Below are positions 28,276 through 36,905 of a DNA stretch of 64,000 nt, one piece after another. The notes beneath the pieces are model-generated. The model saw nothing but the letters and a program-made list of their open reading frames with translations, was not told where the DNA came from and did not search any database. This DNA is from WTJY01 sp045105475 (GTDB lineage: Bacteria; Chloroflexota; Anaerolineae; Promineifilales; Promineifilaceae): positions 1 to 64,000 of the forward strand of contig JBGCDP010000110.1 in the NCBI GenBank assembly GCA_045105475.1. Direction: 5' to 3'. The position numbers and the translations under genes are program-made. How positions within the stretch are numbered: the stretch's first letter is position 1; each line of letters opens with the position of its first letter.

Positions 28276-28979
28276 TTAGTCACAAATCCAGTTGCCCTAC
28301 GACGATCAAGCGCAGCTTTTAAAGTTCTGAGTCGGCTTAAATTAGCATTTTTGTTATAGACCGTTGCATTTGAAGGATGAACACGTCGGTAATAAACGAC
28401 CGAGGGCATCATATGATTTTTTAGACCCATTTCTTGTGAACGCGCATACCAATCGATGTCACAACCAGATCGAAACGAAGGGTTAAATGATCCAACCTGT
28501 CTAAACGATTTTGCACGAATGAGCATGGCAGGAGAGATTTGAGACGGCATCACCTTCTGCGGGATTTTAGTTTTACGTTTGAACGAATCTTCCACTTCAG
28601 GGCTAAAAAAATTCTCAGCATGGCCGTAAATAACATCTAAATCAGGATTCTCGTCAAGCAGTGCCATCTGCGCAGAAAGCTTACCCTCAACCCAAATATC
28701 ATCAGAGTCCAGAAAGGCTAAAAACTGACCATGAGCATAATCAATCCCACTGTTACGGGCAGCGGCCACACCTTGATTCTCTTGGCAAAGATAGATGAGC
28801 TGACTGCCATAGCTCTGCACAATTTCTGGGGTCCTATCTGTTGAGCCATCATCAACAACAATAATTTCAAGCGGCCGATAATCTTGAGCCAAGATGCTAT
28901 CAAGCGCTTCAGCTACGTATTGCTCGCGATTATAGACAGGGACAATGACACTAATGAGTGGGGATTTAGAGTCAGACAT
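28272..28979 (-). CDS. Glycosyltransferase family 2
   Basis: A 235-residue GT-A enzyme. ISVIVPVYNREQYVAEALDSI near residues 10-30, VDDGSTDRTPEI and the metal-binding FLDSDDIWVEGKL mark a GT2 catalytic domain. It is short and has no membrane anchor. The frame is open five codons further upstream (a start there would overlap the previous gene more), and I chose the ATG at 28979 with an 8-base overlap with the GT4 stop. Confidence 0.88.
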   Translation of the reverse strand: MSDSKSPLISVIVPVYNREQYVAEALDSILAQDYRPLEIIVVDDGSTDRTPEIVQSYGSQLIYLCQENQGVAAARNSGIDYAHGQFLAFLDSDDIWVEGKLSAQMALLDENPDLDVIYGHAENFFSPEVEDSFKRKTKIPQKVMPSQISPAMLIRAKSFRQVGSFNPSFRSGCDIDWYARSQEMGLKNHMMPSVVYYRRVHPSNATVYNKNANLSRLRTLKAALDRRRATGFVTK

Positions 28980-30105
28980 CGGCACATTCTCCAACAGGTG
29001 TCACCAACCGTTTGTAAACTTCATTATATTTAGCCGCGCATTTAGCCATACCAAAGTGATTTTTCACGCGATCTTGAGCCGCATGGCCAAATGTCTCTGC
29101 CATTTCCTTGTTTTGGAGCAAAGTGTTAATTGACGCCGCTAACCCAACCACATCCCCCGCCTCAACCAACAAGCCGGTCTCACCGCTTAAAACGACTTGA
29201 TCCATACCACCCACACGCGTTGATACAATCGGCCGAGCCATTTGAGAAGCTTCTAAGGCTGCAATAGGCAAGCCTTCGTGCTGGGAGCTCATGACAAATA
29301 GGGTTGCCTGATTAAACAGCTCAGCCACTTCACTGTTGTGTACACGGCCGGGGAAATCCACGACATGATCGATTTCTAGCTGAACGGCCAAAGTTTTAAG
29401 CGTATCAGCTTCTGGGCCATCACCTACAATTTTCAGACATGCGGCCGGATGGCTTTTATTCACAATCTGGAACGCCTTCAAAAGTACGTCAATTTGCTTT
29501 TGAGGAGCCAGCCTGCCTAATGAGAGCAGTGTAGGTGGCTCCCATGGCAGCGGTTTAACAGGATGGGTTTGTGGTGAAATGCCATTGAGCAGCGCTTGTG
29601 ATTTATCAGCAAACTCAGGGTGGTAGCCTAAAATCCAGTCTAGAATCTCATTTGAAACAGTGGTAATCTGTCCAGCTTGAGCCAGCATTTTTCCGAAACC
29701 GGTATCGAGCGTCGGCCGTACATTTCGCGTCTCATAGTTATTGTGAACGGTCACAACAGTTGGGATCGGCCGGGTTTTCGTAATTTGTAAGTAGTAAAGA
29801 ATTTCGGGGCCACAAGGGTGGAGATGGATCAAGTCAGGCTGAAATTCGTTGATTAGTTTTTGGATAGCGATGCGGGTGCGTATGATGCCAGCCGGGTTTT
29901 GCCTGAACAAGGGTCCAATCGTATCAAAACAATGGACCGGCACATCACCGTGCAGAGCAAAAGGCGGCCGTTTTGATTCCCCATGATCAGCAATCAAAAT
30001 GATTTCATGCCCTTGCTCGCGCAGATGGGGCAGCAAGTCGGCCGTAAATGTTTGAATACCACCTAAATCCGGCAGAAACGTGTTTAACCAGAACAATATT
30101 TTCAT
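28972..30105 (-). CDS. Glycosyltransferase family 4 (tandem paralogue B)
   Basis: The 377-residue GT-B enzyme begins MKILFWLNTFLPDLGGIQTF, with the Gly-Gly acceptor loop, and has LLSLGRLAPQKQIDVLLKAF and SSQHEGLPIAALEASQMARP in the C-terminal donor domain. It is closely similar in layout to the gene immediately upstream, which starts with nearly the same residues, so the two arose by duplication. The reaction is transfer of a sugar to an unknown acceptor in the cytoplasm. ATG overlaps the upstream stop as ATGA. Confidence 0.88.
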   Translation of the reverse strand: MKILFWLNTFLPDLGGIQTFTADLLPHLREQGHEIILIADHGESKRPPFALHGDVPVHCFDTIGPLFRQNPAGIIRTRIAIQKLINEFQPDLIHLHPCGPEILYYLQITKTRPIPTVVTVHNNYETRNVRPTLDTGFGKMLAQAGQITTVSNEILDWILGYHPEFADKSQALLNGISPQTHPVKPLPWEPPTLLSLGRLAPQKQIDVLLKAFQIVNKSHPAACLKIVGDGPEADTLKTLAVQLEIDHVVDFPGRVHNSEVAELFNQATLFVMSSQHEGLPIAALEASQMARPIVSTRVGGMDQVVLSGETGLLVEAGDVVGLAASINTLLQNKEMAETFGHAAQDRVKNHFGMAKCAAKYNEVYKRLVTPVGECADV

Positions 30106-31232
30106 ATAGCAACCTCGTAATTGACCCGAGCAACTTCGCGATAAACTTGGTCGTAACTAGCGGACGTTTGAGCCATTCCGAAAGCCGATTCAACATGCTC
30201 TCGCCCTGCATTTCCAAAGGCTTGAGCCTGCTCTCGGTTTGCCAGTAACCGGCAAATAGCTTCAGCCATATTTGCATGATCATTCGGCTCCACCAAATAG
30301 CCGGTGACACCATCTTGAACCACTTCACTCATACCATCAGCGGCCGTTGCCACAATCGGCCGAGCCATTTGTGCCGCTTCCAAAACACTCAGAGAAAGCC
30401 CCTCATAATCGGAAGACGAAGCATACACAGTCGATTGGTTCAAAAGTCGAGGGACTTCTTGCGGGTCAACCCATCCGAGAAAATCAACGGCATCATCTAA
30501 TCCAAGCTCACCAGCCAACGCTTTCAATTTCACCTTTTCAGAGCCACTCCCGCCAATAATCAAACGGGCTTGTGGATGGTTTTGAAAAACAATTTGAAAC
30601 GCCCGTAACAGGCAACTTAAATTCTTTTGTGGATCTAATCGGCATAGGGCCAGCAGAATTGGCAGATCAAATGGCAGCGGTGTACGCGCAATATCCTGCA
30701 GCGGTATAGCATTTGGAATCACTCCAATCTCATCCGCTAATAGCTCAAACGCAAGCCCCATCCACTTTTTAACATCAGTTGAAACGGCGATTACTTGATT
30801 GGCCTGCTTGATAAAGGCACCCAAGCTCGACCGCTTCTCAGTCTGCAATTCGATAGAATCAAAGCTAGCCTGTATTGTGACAACAAGCGGCTTTTTAATT
30901 AATCTGAACACCTGCTGAGCGTAAACAAGTTCGGGACCACTTGGTTGCATGTGAATAACATCCGGGTCAAACGATTTGATTAGCTTTTGAATGGCGATTT
31001 TGGTCAGAAGCAACTCTTTGGGATTGCGATTTTGCAACGGCCGAATCATATTAAATCGATGAATAGGAACATCCCCCTGAAGCGAGGTTTCAGGGGCTCC
31101 ACGAAACCCAATATCTGCAATCACCAAAAGCTCATGCCCTTGTTCCCGCTGAAAAGGCAGCAGGTTACTTGTAAAGGTCTGAATGCCACCAATGTCAGGT
31201 AAAAATGTATTTAGCCAATGAAGGATTTTCAT
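30102..31232 (-). CDS. Glycosyltransferase family 4 (tandem paralogue A)
   Basis: A 376-residue enzyme beginning MKILHWLNTFLPDIGGIQTF, with LLALCRLDPQKNLSCLLRAF and SDYEGLSLSVLEAAQMARP in the donor domain. It lacks His in the first loop compared with its partner but keeps the family layout, and both glutamates of the E-x7-E motif are present. It follows the SDR gene with a one-base stop/start overlap (TAATG). Two successive related GT4 enzymes probably add similar sugars at different positions of one glycan. Confidence 0.87.
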   Translation of the reverse strand: MKILHWLNTFLPDIGGIQTFTSNLLPFQREQGHELLVIADIGFRGAPETSLQGDVPIHRFNMIRPLQNRNPKELLLTKIAIQKLIKSFDPDVIHMQPSGPELVYAQQVFRLIKKPLVVTIQASFDSIELQTEKRSSLGAFIKQANQVIAVSTDVKKWMGLAFELLADEIGVIPNAIPLQDIARTPLPFDLPILLALCRLDPQKNLSCLLRAFQIVFQNHPQARLIIGGSGSEKVKLKALAGELGLDDAVDFLGWVDPQEVPRLLNQSTVYASSSDYEGLSLSVLEAAQMARPIVATAADGMSEVVQDGVTGYLVEPNDHANMAEAICRLLANREQAQAFGNAGREHVESAFGMAQTSASYDQVYREVARVNYEVAI

Positions 31233-32164
31233 TAAGGAATGCCCTCCAGCAGAGGTGCTTCCACCCGCGTTTTTTCTTGAATGCTTCTAGCACTAACCAG
31301 TGTTAATCCAGCATCTATTTTCATAATGCTACCGGTGGTAAACCGTGAAAAATAGTCAGAAGCTAAATAGACAGCTGTCCGGCCGATGTAGTCAGGATCA
31401 ATTGTCGTTTGATACAGTGGGGTATGTGGTTCAGGTGCCAGTAGATCATCTTCAAATTTCGTTACGGCACCCGGTGCAATCCCATTAACTCGAATGTTTT
31501 TTGGAGCCAAATCTAACGCAAGCTCTTTGACGGCCGATGCTAAAGCAGCTTTTGCACTGCTGTACGATGGCCAACGGCTCGCTAGCTCTTGGTGGATCGA
31601 GGTGAGGAATATGATATTCCCACGCACATCATTCGCTATCATGCGGCCAGCTATTTCTTTGGTAAGTGCAATTGGCCCAAACAAATTGATTTCGTAGTTA
31701 CTTTTCCATTCTTCAATATCGAGTTCTTCTGTTTTAATAGTTGCCCCATTCTTACCTATATTGTTCACTAAAACATCAATCTGCATGTCATTTACATCTA
31801 GCCATGCTAGCAGCTCAGATTGTTCATCAGCATGCAGAATATTCAGCTGAAAGCCTCTTGATTGAGGTGATAGTCTGAGCAGCTCTTTTTCAACAGCTTG
31901 GCAACTGTCTGGGTTTATTTCAGTGAAGTAAATAGTAGCCCCTTGCTGGGCCATTTCTAACGCGATGGACCGGCCTATATTTTGACCAGCTCCCGTAATC
32001 AAAACGTTTTTGCCAGCCAAAAGCTGATTATCATAAACCATGACTGCTTTATCTTTTGGAGGCATTTCAACACGATAGTATGGAGTTGGAGGGATTGGCA
32101 AAGACTCCGCCGCTTCTCGCACTAACCGTTGAATTTGTTTAAACAAATATGCGCGTAATTTCAT
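31232..32164 (-). CDS. SDR family oxidoreductase, first gene of the operon
   Basis: The 310-residue short-chain dehydrogenase has a 45-residue N-terminal extension, then the NAD(P)-binding motif TGAGQNIGRSIA near residue 56, LVNNIGKNG, the catalytic YSSAKAAL (Tyr-x3-Lys) near residue 198, and the PG motif APGAVTKF. It likely makes or modifies a sugar nucleotide or other precursor of the surface product. No other gene precedes it for 250 bases, so the operon promoter should lie in the non-coding region 32165-32667. Exact substrate is not predictable. Confidence 0.85.
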   Translation of the reverse strand: MKLRAYLFKQIQRLVREAAESLPIPPTPYYRVEMPPKDKAVMVYDNQLLAGKNVLITGAGQNIGRSIALEMAQQGATIYFTEINPDSCQAVEKELLRLSPQSRGFQLNILHADEQSELLAWLDVNDMQIDVLVNNIGKNGATIKTEELDIEEWKSNYEINLFGPIALTKEIAGRMIANDVRGNIIFLTSIHQELASRWPSYSSAKAALASAVKELALDLAPKNIRVNGIAPGAVTKFEDDLLAPEPHTPLYQTTIDPDYIGRTAVYLASDYFSRFTTGSIMKIDAGLTLVSARSIQEKTRVEAPLLEGIP

Positions 32165-32409
32165 TCAGATAAAAGCTTACAAAAATCAGAAGATGATTTA
32201 AATCACATTGGAACTAGCACGTCCAAAAATGGAACTGTGTTCCTATTCGCCAAAAAGACTAATGAGAAGGCTAACTGATCGACCTCTATAAAAGCATTTA
32301 GGCAGAGGCTAAATCAGGGCGCCTGAAGTGATTATTTAATTGTTGACAGTTTATCTTGCGTGAGGGAGGGTTTTATTGCTTGGAAGTTCCCAGCGTTGTG
32401 CTAAGTAAA

Positions 32410-32550
32410 TCAATAAAAAGATTGATCAGTTTCCAATAGTGTGTGGTGTGTATAGCAAGTTTTCAACCAAGCCAATGCATCGCGAAGAGCGAGAGAAGCC
32501 TTTATAGTATTCTTACTACCCCCATTAAGATTAAACTTACGATAGTTCAT
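32410..32550 (-). CDS. Possible 46-residue peptide upstream of the glycan/PqqD operon
   Basis: An ATG at 32550 on the minus strand opens a frame of 46 residues ending in TGA. The peptide is basic in its first half, contains NGGSK near residue 10 and a single Cys near residue 32, then THHTLLETDQSFY. There is no good ribosome binding site and no homology that I recognise. It is listed only because it is on the operon strand, 245 bases before the first gene, and the operon has a PqqD-type protein but no visible precursor peptide. Chance alone could explain it. Confidence 0.2.
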   Translation of the reverse strand: MNYRKFNLNGGSKNTIKASLALRDALAWLKTCYTHHTLLETDQSFY

Positions 32551-32552
32551 CG

Positions 32553-32590
32553 TGTGAAAATTACATGGGAAACTTCCCTATATTTTCACA
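32553..32590. promoter_or_regulatory. Inverted repeat with two stem segments
   Basis: TGTGAAAAT (32553-32561) pairs with ATTTTCACA (32582-32590), and inside GGGAA (32567-32571) pairs with TTCCC (32574-32578). No T-run follows. It lies upstream of the operon, so an operator or an attenuator-like structure is possible. Confidence 0.5.
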
Positions 32591-32667
32591 GGCAGGTGCA
32601 GGAAATATGGGCTATTTCTCTCGAGTGTGTTGATCTGATTTTGTAAGCTCCCACACTAACTACTGGT

Positions 32668-33420
32668 TTACATGTCGGTTGGGAAATCAAAAAACTGGGT
32701 TTCGAGACTAAACTTTTCGCTTAACTGTGCCCCTAGAGCTTGAACGCCCACAGTTTCAGTGGCGTAGTGCCCGCCAAAAATGACATTAATTCCAAAATCA
32801 GAGGCAAGCCAATAGTGTGAATGAGATGTCTCGCCAGTGATATACGTATCGGCCCCCAAACTAACGACCTCTTCAACCATACCTGCCCCACCACCAGATA
32901 AAATGGCGATACGTTTTACGGTGCTTGGTCCGTGCGGTAAGACCTTACTACTGGTTGCTAGTTGGCTATTGATTTTAGTCTCTAAATCTTTGCGCAAAAT
33001 CGGCCGAACATCTCCACAAACTCCTAGTGGAGTTCCTTTCATATTCCCCCACCAGATGATGTTTTCCAAGCCAAATATTTTAGCCAAAACCGCATTGTTG
33101 CCCACTTCAGGGTGGGCGTCTAACGGCAAATGAGCCGCGTAAAGATTAATTCCATGGCGCATAAAGGTGCGCACTCGTTGGCCTAACGGCCCGGCAATTC
33201 TCTCTGGGCTACCCCAAAACAGCCCATGATGCACGAGGAGCAGATCCGCTCCCCAGTCAGCGGCGGCTTCAATAACGGCCGGAGCTGAATCAACCGCCAG
33301 TGCGATTTTTTTCACATCTTGATTGTCTGTTTCTACTTGCAGACCTTGTGGCCCATAGTCGCTGATCTCCGCAATACGCAGATAGCCATCTAAATAGTTA
33401 GTCAGTTCGTTTAAGTTCAT
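32668..33420 (-). CDS. Nif3-like dinuclear metal centre protein
   Basis: A 250-residue protein of the NIF3/YbgI (GTP cyclohydrolase I type 2) family. The metal-binding histidines are in LVHHGLFWG near residue 65 and GGHYATET near residue 217; another ligand is near HLPLDAHPEVGNN. The family forms hexameric toroids with a dimetal site; its cellular role is not settled. It is on the minus strand, divergent from the HNH gene with a 195-base gap between starts. Confidence 0.9.
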   Translation of the reverse strand: MNLNELTNYLDGYLRIAEISDYGPQGLQVETDNQDVKKIALAVDSAPAVIEAAADWGADLLLVHHGLFWGSPERIAGPLGQRVRTFMRHGINLYAAHLPLDAHPEVGNNAVLAKIFGLENIIWWGNMKGTPLGVCGDVRPILRKDLETKINSQLATSSKVLPHGPSTVKRIAILSGGGAGMVEEVVSLGADTYITGETSHSHYWLASDFGINVIFGGHYATETVGVQALGAQLSEKFSLETQFFDFPTDM

Positions 33421-33614
33421 AGCAAAATGATGCTACCAGATTGTTTTTTACAATCAAAATATGTTAGATAAGAACAAAACAAATTAACCTTTGTTCATTG
33501 TCCGTTGAAAATTGATACTTTTTCTGGTCCTATCTCCCGTCCTGATGTATAAATAAATTTAGTCGCCTAGGGTATTTGTTGCGTTGACACAACACTGCCA
33601 TTACCAAAAAAGAT

Positions 33615-34139
33615 ATGGAACAGGCTTATAATCCGTTAGCCGAACCCGTTCTAATACTCAATGCAAACTTTGAGCCTTTGCATGTAAGCAATACGCGCCG
33701 TGCGCTTGGTTTGATTATCTCTGGAAAAGCGGAGGTAATTATCAACGGCCGTGGGACCGTGCACACCTCCCAGACTACATTCGGAATCCCATCAATTATC
33801 AGACTGTCATACATGATCAAACGCCCTCGGCCACGTATTAACATGTCAAAACGGGAAATCATGCGGCGAGATCAGCATACATGCCAATATTGTGGCAAAA
33901 AGGCTCATGATCTAACCATTGATCATGTAAAACCCAAACATGCAGGCGGTAAGCACACATGGTTAAACATTGTTGCTGCATGTGGCCCTTGCAATCGAAA
34001 AAAGGGTGGCCGAACACCAGAGCAGGCCCGTATGCCTTTGCGGCGTCCTCCTTTTGAGCCTCGCCCCTCGGCCGCATATAGGTTTGGGCGCTATCTTAAA
34101 AGACGCGAAGAATGGGATCAATTTTTGCAGGGGTGGTAA
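33615..34139 (+). CDS. HNH endonuclease
   Basis: The 174-residue protein has an HNH fold at about residues 91-140: the zinc pair CQYC, then LTIDHVKPK with the HNH His, NIVAACGPCNRKKGG with Asn and the second Cys pair. The N-terminal 85 residues (VLILNANFEPLHVSNTRRAL) are the usual leader of this stand-alone HNH group. Such proteins are common and chromosomal and are not evidence of a phage or intron by themselves. Divergent from the Nif3 gene. Confidence 0.9.
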   Translation: MEQAYNPLAEPVLILNANFEPLHVSNTRRALGLIISGKAEVIINGRGTVHTSQTTFGIPSIIRLSYMIKRPRPRINMSKREIMRRDQHTCQYCGKKAHDLTIDHVKPKHAGGKHTWLNIVAACGPCNRKKGGRTPEQARMPLRRPPFEPRPSAAYRFGRYLKRREEWDQFLQGW

Positions 34140-34218
34140 TCGATTCCTAGTCCGAACCTCGCCGACAATCAGTGGACCGTGATAACTCGTTAGATTAAGT
34201 ACGCTTCATCAAGCACGT

Positions 34219-34683
34219 TTAGCTTGCCAATTCAATGATCCGTTCAAGCCCCTCATCGACTAAACCGGTAACCGTTTTGACCATCATCTCGTAAGCCTGT
34301 TTGTTTTTACTATAGGGATCAGGCACATCGTAGATTGGGCCAGGCACCATTTCGCTAAGCAAGAATATTTTGCTGGCTTCAGTCGGATTCTCTAAGCTCA
34401 AAATCTCTTTGTGATTCGCTTCCATGCAAACAATCAGATCAGCCTGTTGCACCATTGCCTGCGTGGCCACTTTCGATTGATGATTCATTAGATCAATTGA
34501 TTCTGTTTCTTCAATCACTTCAACGCTAAAACGAGAGGCAGACCGCGGGGGATATTCACCCGTCCCGGCCGAATGCACCGTCCAATCTACCAGATTACGC
34601 TGAGCCAACCGCTTAACTAACAGTCGCTCCACCACGGGTGAACGACACACATTTCCAGTACAGATAACAAGAATGTTTGACAT
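34219..34683 (-). CDS. Low molecular weight protein-tyrosine phosphatase
   Basis: The 154-residue protein starts with the catalytic loop VICTGNVCRSP (C-x5-R-S) near residues 5-15 and has the general-acid motif DPYSK near residue 123. It dephosphorylates tyrosine, typically of a kinase controlling polysaccharide export, or an arsenate-like substrate. I chose the ATG at 34683, eight codons inside the longest frame, because the catalytic loop then starts at the usual distance. No partner tyrosine kinase is encoded in the window. Confidence 0.9.
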   Translation of the reverse strand: MSNILVICTGNVCRSPVVERLLVKRLAQRNLVDWTVHSAGTGEYPPRSASRFSVEVIEETESIDLMNHQSKVATQAMVQQADLIVCMEANHKEILSLENPTEASKIFLLSEMVPGPIYDVPDPYSKNKQAYEMMVKTVTGLVDEGLERIIELAS

Positions 34684-34750
34684 AAAACCATTGTGACATA
34701 AGCTCAATTGTAGGCCACAAAAACAGAGTGAAATTAGAGGGGGTAGAGAA

Positions 34751-34786
34751 ATAAGAGGCTAGAGAATCTCATCTCTAGCCTCTTAT
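34751..34786 (-). terminator. Terminator after hibernation factor gene
   Basis: ATAAGAGGCTAGAGA (34751-34765) pairs perfectly with TCTCTAGCCTCTTAT (34772-34786) around a 6-base loop, 20 bases after the hpf stop. On the minus strand it is followed by a T-rich tail. Confidence 0.75.
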
Positions 34787-34805
34787 CTTTTGTCTAATTT
34801 AATCT

Positions 34806-35363
34806 TTAATCTACAGTGGGCTGCAGAATACCGACATTACCATCTTTACGTCGGTACAGAACATTCACAGAGTTATCTTCCCGGCTATTAAAAACAAAGA
34901 AGTCATGATCGAGCAAAATCATTTGATCAAGCGCCTCATCTTCAGACATCGGCTGGATTGAAAATTGCTTGCGGCGCATGATCCGAGGGGTTGGCACATC
35001 GTCTAACACGAGCAAATCAGGAGGAATGATATCAACCATATCATTTGACCCGTTCCGTCTATGGTCTTTAGTCCGCCCCTTGTGCCGCTTAATTTGACGA
35101 TAAATTTTGCTTATAACTGAATCGATAGCGCCGTAAATCGTATCGTTTTTCTCTTCTGCTCTTAAAATGGCACCCCGACTATCCCGAATGGTAAGCTGAG
35201 CGACACGTCGCTCAGCTGAACTTTTCGCTTTTCTCTGGCTAAGCTCTACATTCACATTCTGAAGTCCCGGCATATATCTGTCGAGCTTTTCAGTTTTCTT
35301 TTCGACATAATTCTCTAGCTTCTGAGACAACTTCATACCATTTGTGTGGATAGATAGTTCCAT
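34806..35363 (-). CDS. hpf: Ribosome hibernation promoting factor, long form
   Basis: A 185-residue protein with the N-terminal RaiA/HPF fold (about residues 1-100, ELSIHTNGMKLSQKLENYV) and the C-terminal dimerisation domain (from about residue 125, RRKQFSIQPMSEDEALDQM, ending LQPTVD) that marks the long form. It binds the small ribosomal subunit and dimerises ribosomes into inactive 100S particles in stationary phase. A strong ribosome binding site (GGAGGG) precedes the ATG. A terminator follows. Confidence 0.93.
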   Translation of the reverse strand: MELSIHTNGMKLSQKLENYVEKKTEKLDRYMPGLQNVNVELSQRKAKSSAERRVAQLTIRDSRGAILRAEEKNDTIYGAIDSVISKIYRQIKRHKGRTKDHRRNGSNDMVDIIPPDLLVLDDVPTPRIMRRKQFSIQPMSEDEALDQMILLDHDFFVFNSREDNSVNVLYRRKDGNVGILQPTVD

Positions 35364-35434
35364 TTGTTAAACCCTCCTACGGGAATAAATGCTGACAACG
35401 ATCCCAGTTGATGCGTCAGCCTAAGAAAATAAGT

Positions 35435-36154
35435 TTAAGTTTTTAATGCCCTTGCCACACATAAACCGGTGACATGGCTGGCTCCGGCCGATTTTAGGCA
35501 GCGGGCGGCCGCGTACAACGTTGCACCAGTTGTACACACATCATCAATTAACATCACACGTTGATTTGTTAGATTAACTTCCCCAACCTGAAACGCCCCA
35601 TCCATATTTTCGGCCCGCTCACGCCGCGTTAGCTGGGCCTGCATCTCTGTTTGGCGCATCCGATATAAACCATTTTTAACAACAGGGATATTTAGCCGTT
35701 TCGATAGCTCGGCCGCCAGCAAATAGGCTTGGTTATAGCCTCGTTCCGCTTCACGGCTCGAATGTAGAGGGATGGGAATTATCACATCGATGGGGTTTGA
35801 CTGAATCAGCTCATTTGCAGGCTCCAGCATCATATCTGTAAGCGTTCGAGTCAGCGCAAACTGATCGTAATACTTGAACTGATGCATGATTCGTGTCACA
35901 GGATCAGTGTACAAGACGGCCGACCGAATTTTATCGATAGGTGGCGGTACTTTGGTACACTGGCGACATTTTCCGGAGCGAAAATTAGGCTGCCCACAAA
36001 TGACACATAAGGGCTCTTTTAACCAAATTAATTTTTCTTGGCATGTGGCGCAGATAAGGCTCCCCGCAGTCTCACATCCATTACAGACTGGGGGTAAAAT
36101 GAAATCTATAACGGTGTTCCAGAAACTACCTGTCGTTTGACCGTCCCGATTCAA
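35435..36154 (-). CDS. ComF family phosphoribosyltransferase-like protein
   Basis: The 239-residue protein has an N-terminal zinc-type region with four Cys pairs (CNGCETAG, CATC, CVICGQ, CRQC) and a C-terminal phosphoribosyltransferase fold with the PRPP motif VMLIDDVCTTGATL near residue 200. ComF proteins function in DNA uptake or in recycling, mostly uncharacterised here. The only in-frame start upstream of the zinc region is a TTG at 36154; a GGAG lies about 13 bases before it, so the start is uncertain. Confidence 0.88.
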   Translation of the reverse strand: MNRDGQTTGSFWNTVIDFILPPVCNGCETAGSLICATCQEKLIWLKEPLCVICGQPNFRSGKCRQCTKVPPPIDKIRSAVLYTDPVTRIMHQFKYYDQFALTRTLTDMMLEPANELIQSNPIDVIIPIPLHSSREAERGYNQAYLLAAELSKRLNIPVVKNGLYRMRQTEMQAQLTRRERAENMDGAFQVGEVNLTNQRVMLIDDVCTTGATLYAAARCLKSAGASHVTGLCVARALKT

Positions 36155-36455
36155 ATTGGTAAGTGCTCCAACAGCCGTGTCTTATAACCAACATTGGGCT
36201 GGATAATGACCACTCTACGGTTTTAATACTGCGTCATCGTAGATTGTGTAGAGCATAATCCGATTTTATTCAAATAGCAAACAAACAATTCTTGAAATTT
36301 AGATTCACCTAAGCAAAGAAAATAATTGAGGAGAGCAAGTTAGATCGAGCCAAATTGGCACAACTTGGCAACCTTTTTCATCGAAATGGCTACTTATTAA
36401 GTTGCAACCTATTGCCAACGATTTGATCCAAAACCCTGAACACCTGAGGATTCCA

Positions 36456-36842
36456 ATGACATTCACAGTAATCGAAAGAATAATCACAGGCTTGCTACTC
36501 ATTATTGCAATCATCCACATCTTACCCATTAGTGGCTTTTTCAGTATAGATAGGCTGACCGTTTTATATGACATTAAAGTCGATGAAAACAATTTAGAAA
36601 TATTAATGCGGCACCGAGCGATTCTTTTTGGATTGTTAGGCTTTTTTATTGCCTATGCGGCCTTTAATCCATCTCTGCAACCGCTAGCATTTATCGCTAC
36701 ATTGGGTTCTGTAGGCTCATTCTTCTATTTAGCATTTTCCATTGGTGATTACAACGCTGCTATTCAGCGTATTGTCATTGCTGATGTTATCGCTGCGATA
36801 TGCTTAGTCATCGCTGTCATTTTATGGTTCGTAATCAAATGA
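36456..36842 (+). CDS. Small four-helix membrane protein
   Basis: A 128-residue protein with four hydrophobic segments, a charged loop after the first (VLYDIKVDENNLEILMRHR), and RIVIADVIAAICL in the last. It resembles small DoxX-like or DUF-type membrane proteins often mislabelled in databases; I cannot give a function. An AGGA lies eight bases before the ATG at 36456, which I chose over a start 18 codons earlier because it has the ribosome site and gives a conventional N-terminus. It precedes proB with a 63-base gap. Confidence 0.7.
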   Translation: MTFTVIERIITGLLLIIAIIHILPISGFFSIDRLTVLYDIKVDENNLEILMRHRAILFGLLGFFIAYAAFNPSLQPLAFIATLGSVGSFFYLAFSIGDYNAAIQRIVIADVIAAICLVIAVILWFVIK

Positions 36843-36883
36843 TATAAGTCAAAAAAACAATGTATTCATTGAGTTTTGATCAG

Positions 36884-36892
36884 TGTTATAAT
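36884..36892 (+). promoter_or_regulatory. Extended -10 promoter element for proBA
   Basis: TGT followed by a perfect TATAAT (36887-36892) forms an extended -10 element. A transcription start about seven bases downstream would leave only about seven bases of leader before the proB ATG at 36906. Confidence 0.6.
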
Positions 36893-36905
36893 CCGATCCC
36901 GAAAA

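Larger units (their letters stand above)
32165..32667. other. 500-base stretch with no recognised gene; operon promoter region
   Basis: This separates the Nif3 gene from the large operon, both on the minus strand. I see no known RNA. It holds a strong inverted repeat (32553-32590) and, on the minus strand, a short open frame of 46 codons (32410-32550), listed separately with low confidence. A frame of 67 codons on the plus strand overlaps it and has no recognisable features. It lacks CGGCCG motifs. Confidence 0.5.

Noticed and set aside
32443..32646. 67-codon plus-strand frame in the operon promoter region
   Set aside because: No ribosome site or family resemblance, and it runs through the inverted repeat.
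33583..33610. TTGACA before the HNH gene as a full promoter
   Set aside because: A good -35 is present, but no acceptable -10 lies at the right distance before the ATG at 33615.
33615..34139. HNH gene as a homing endonuclease or phage gene
   Set aside because: No intron, intein or phage genes are around it, and this group of HNH proteins is common on chromosomes.
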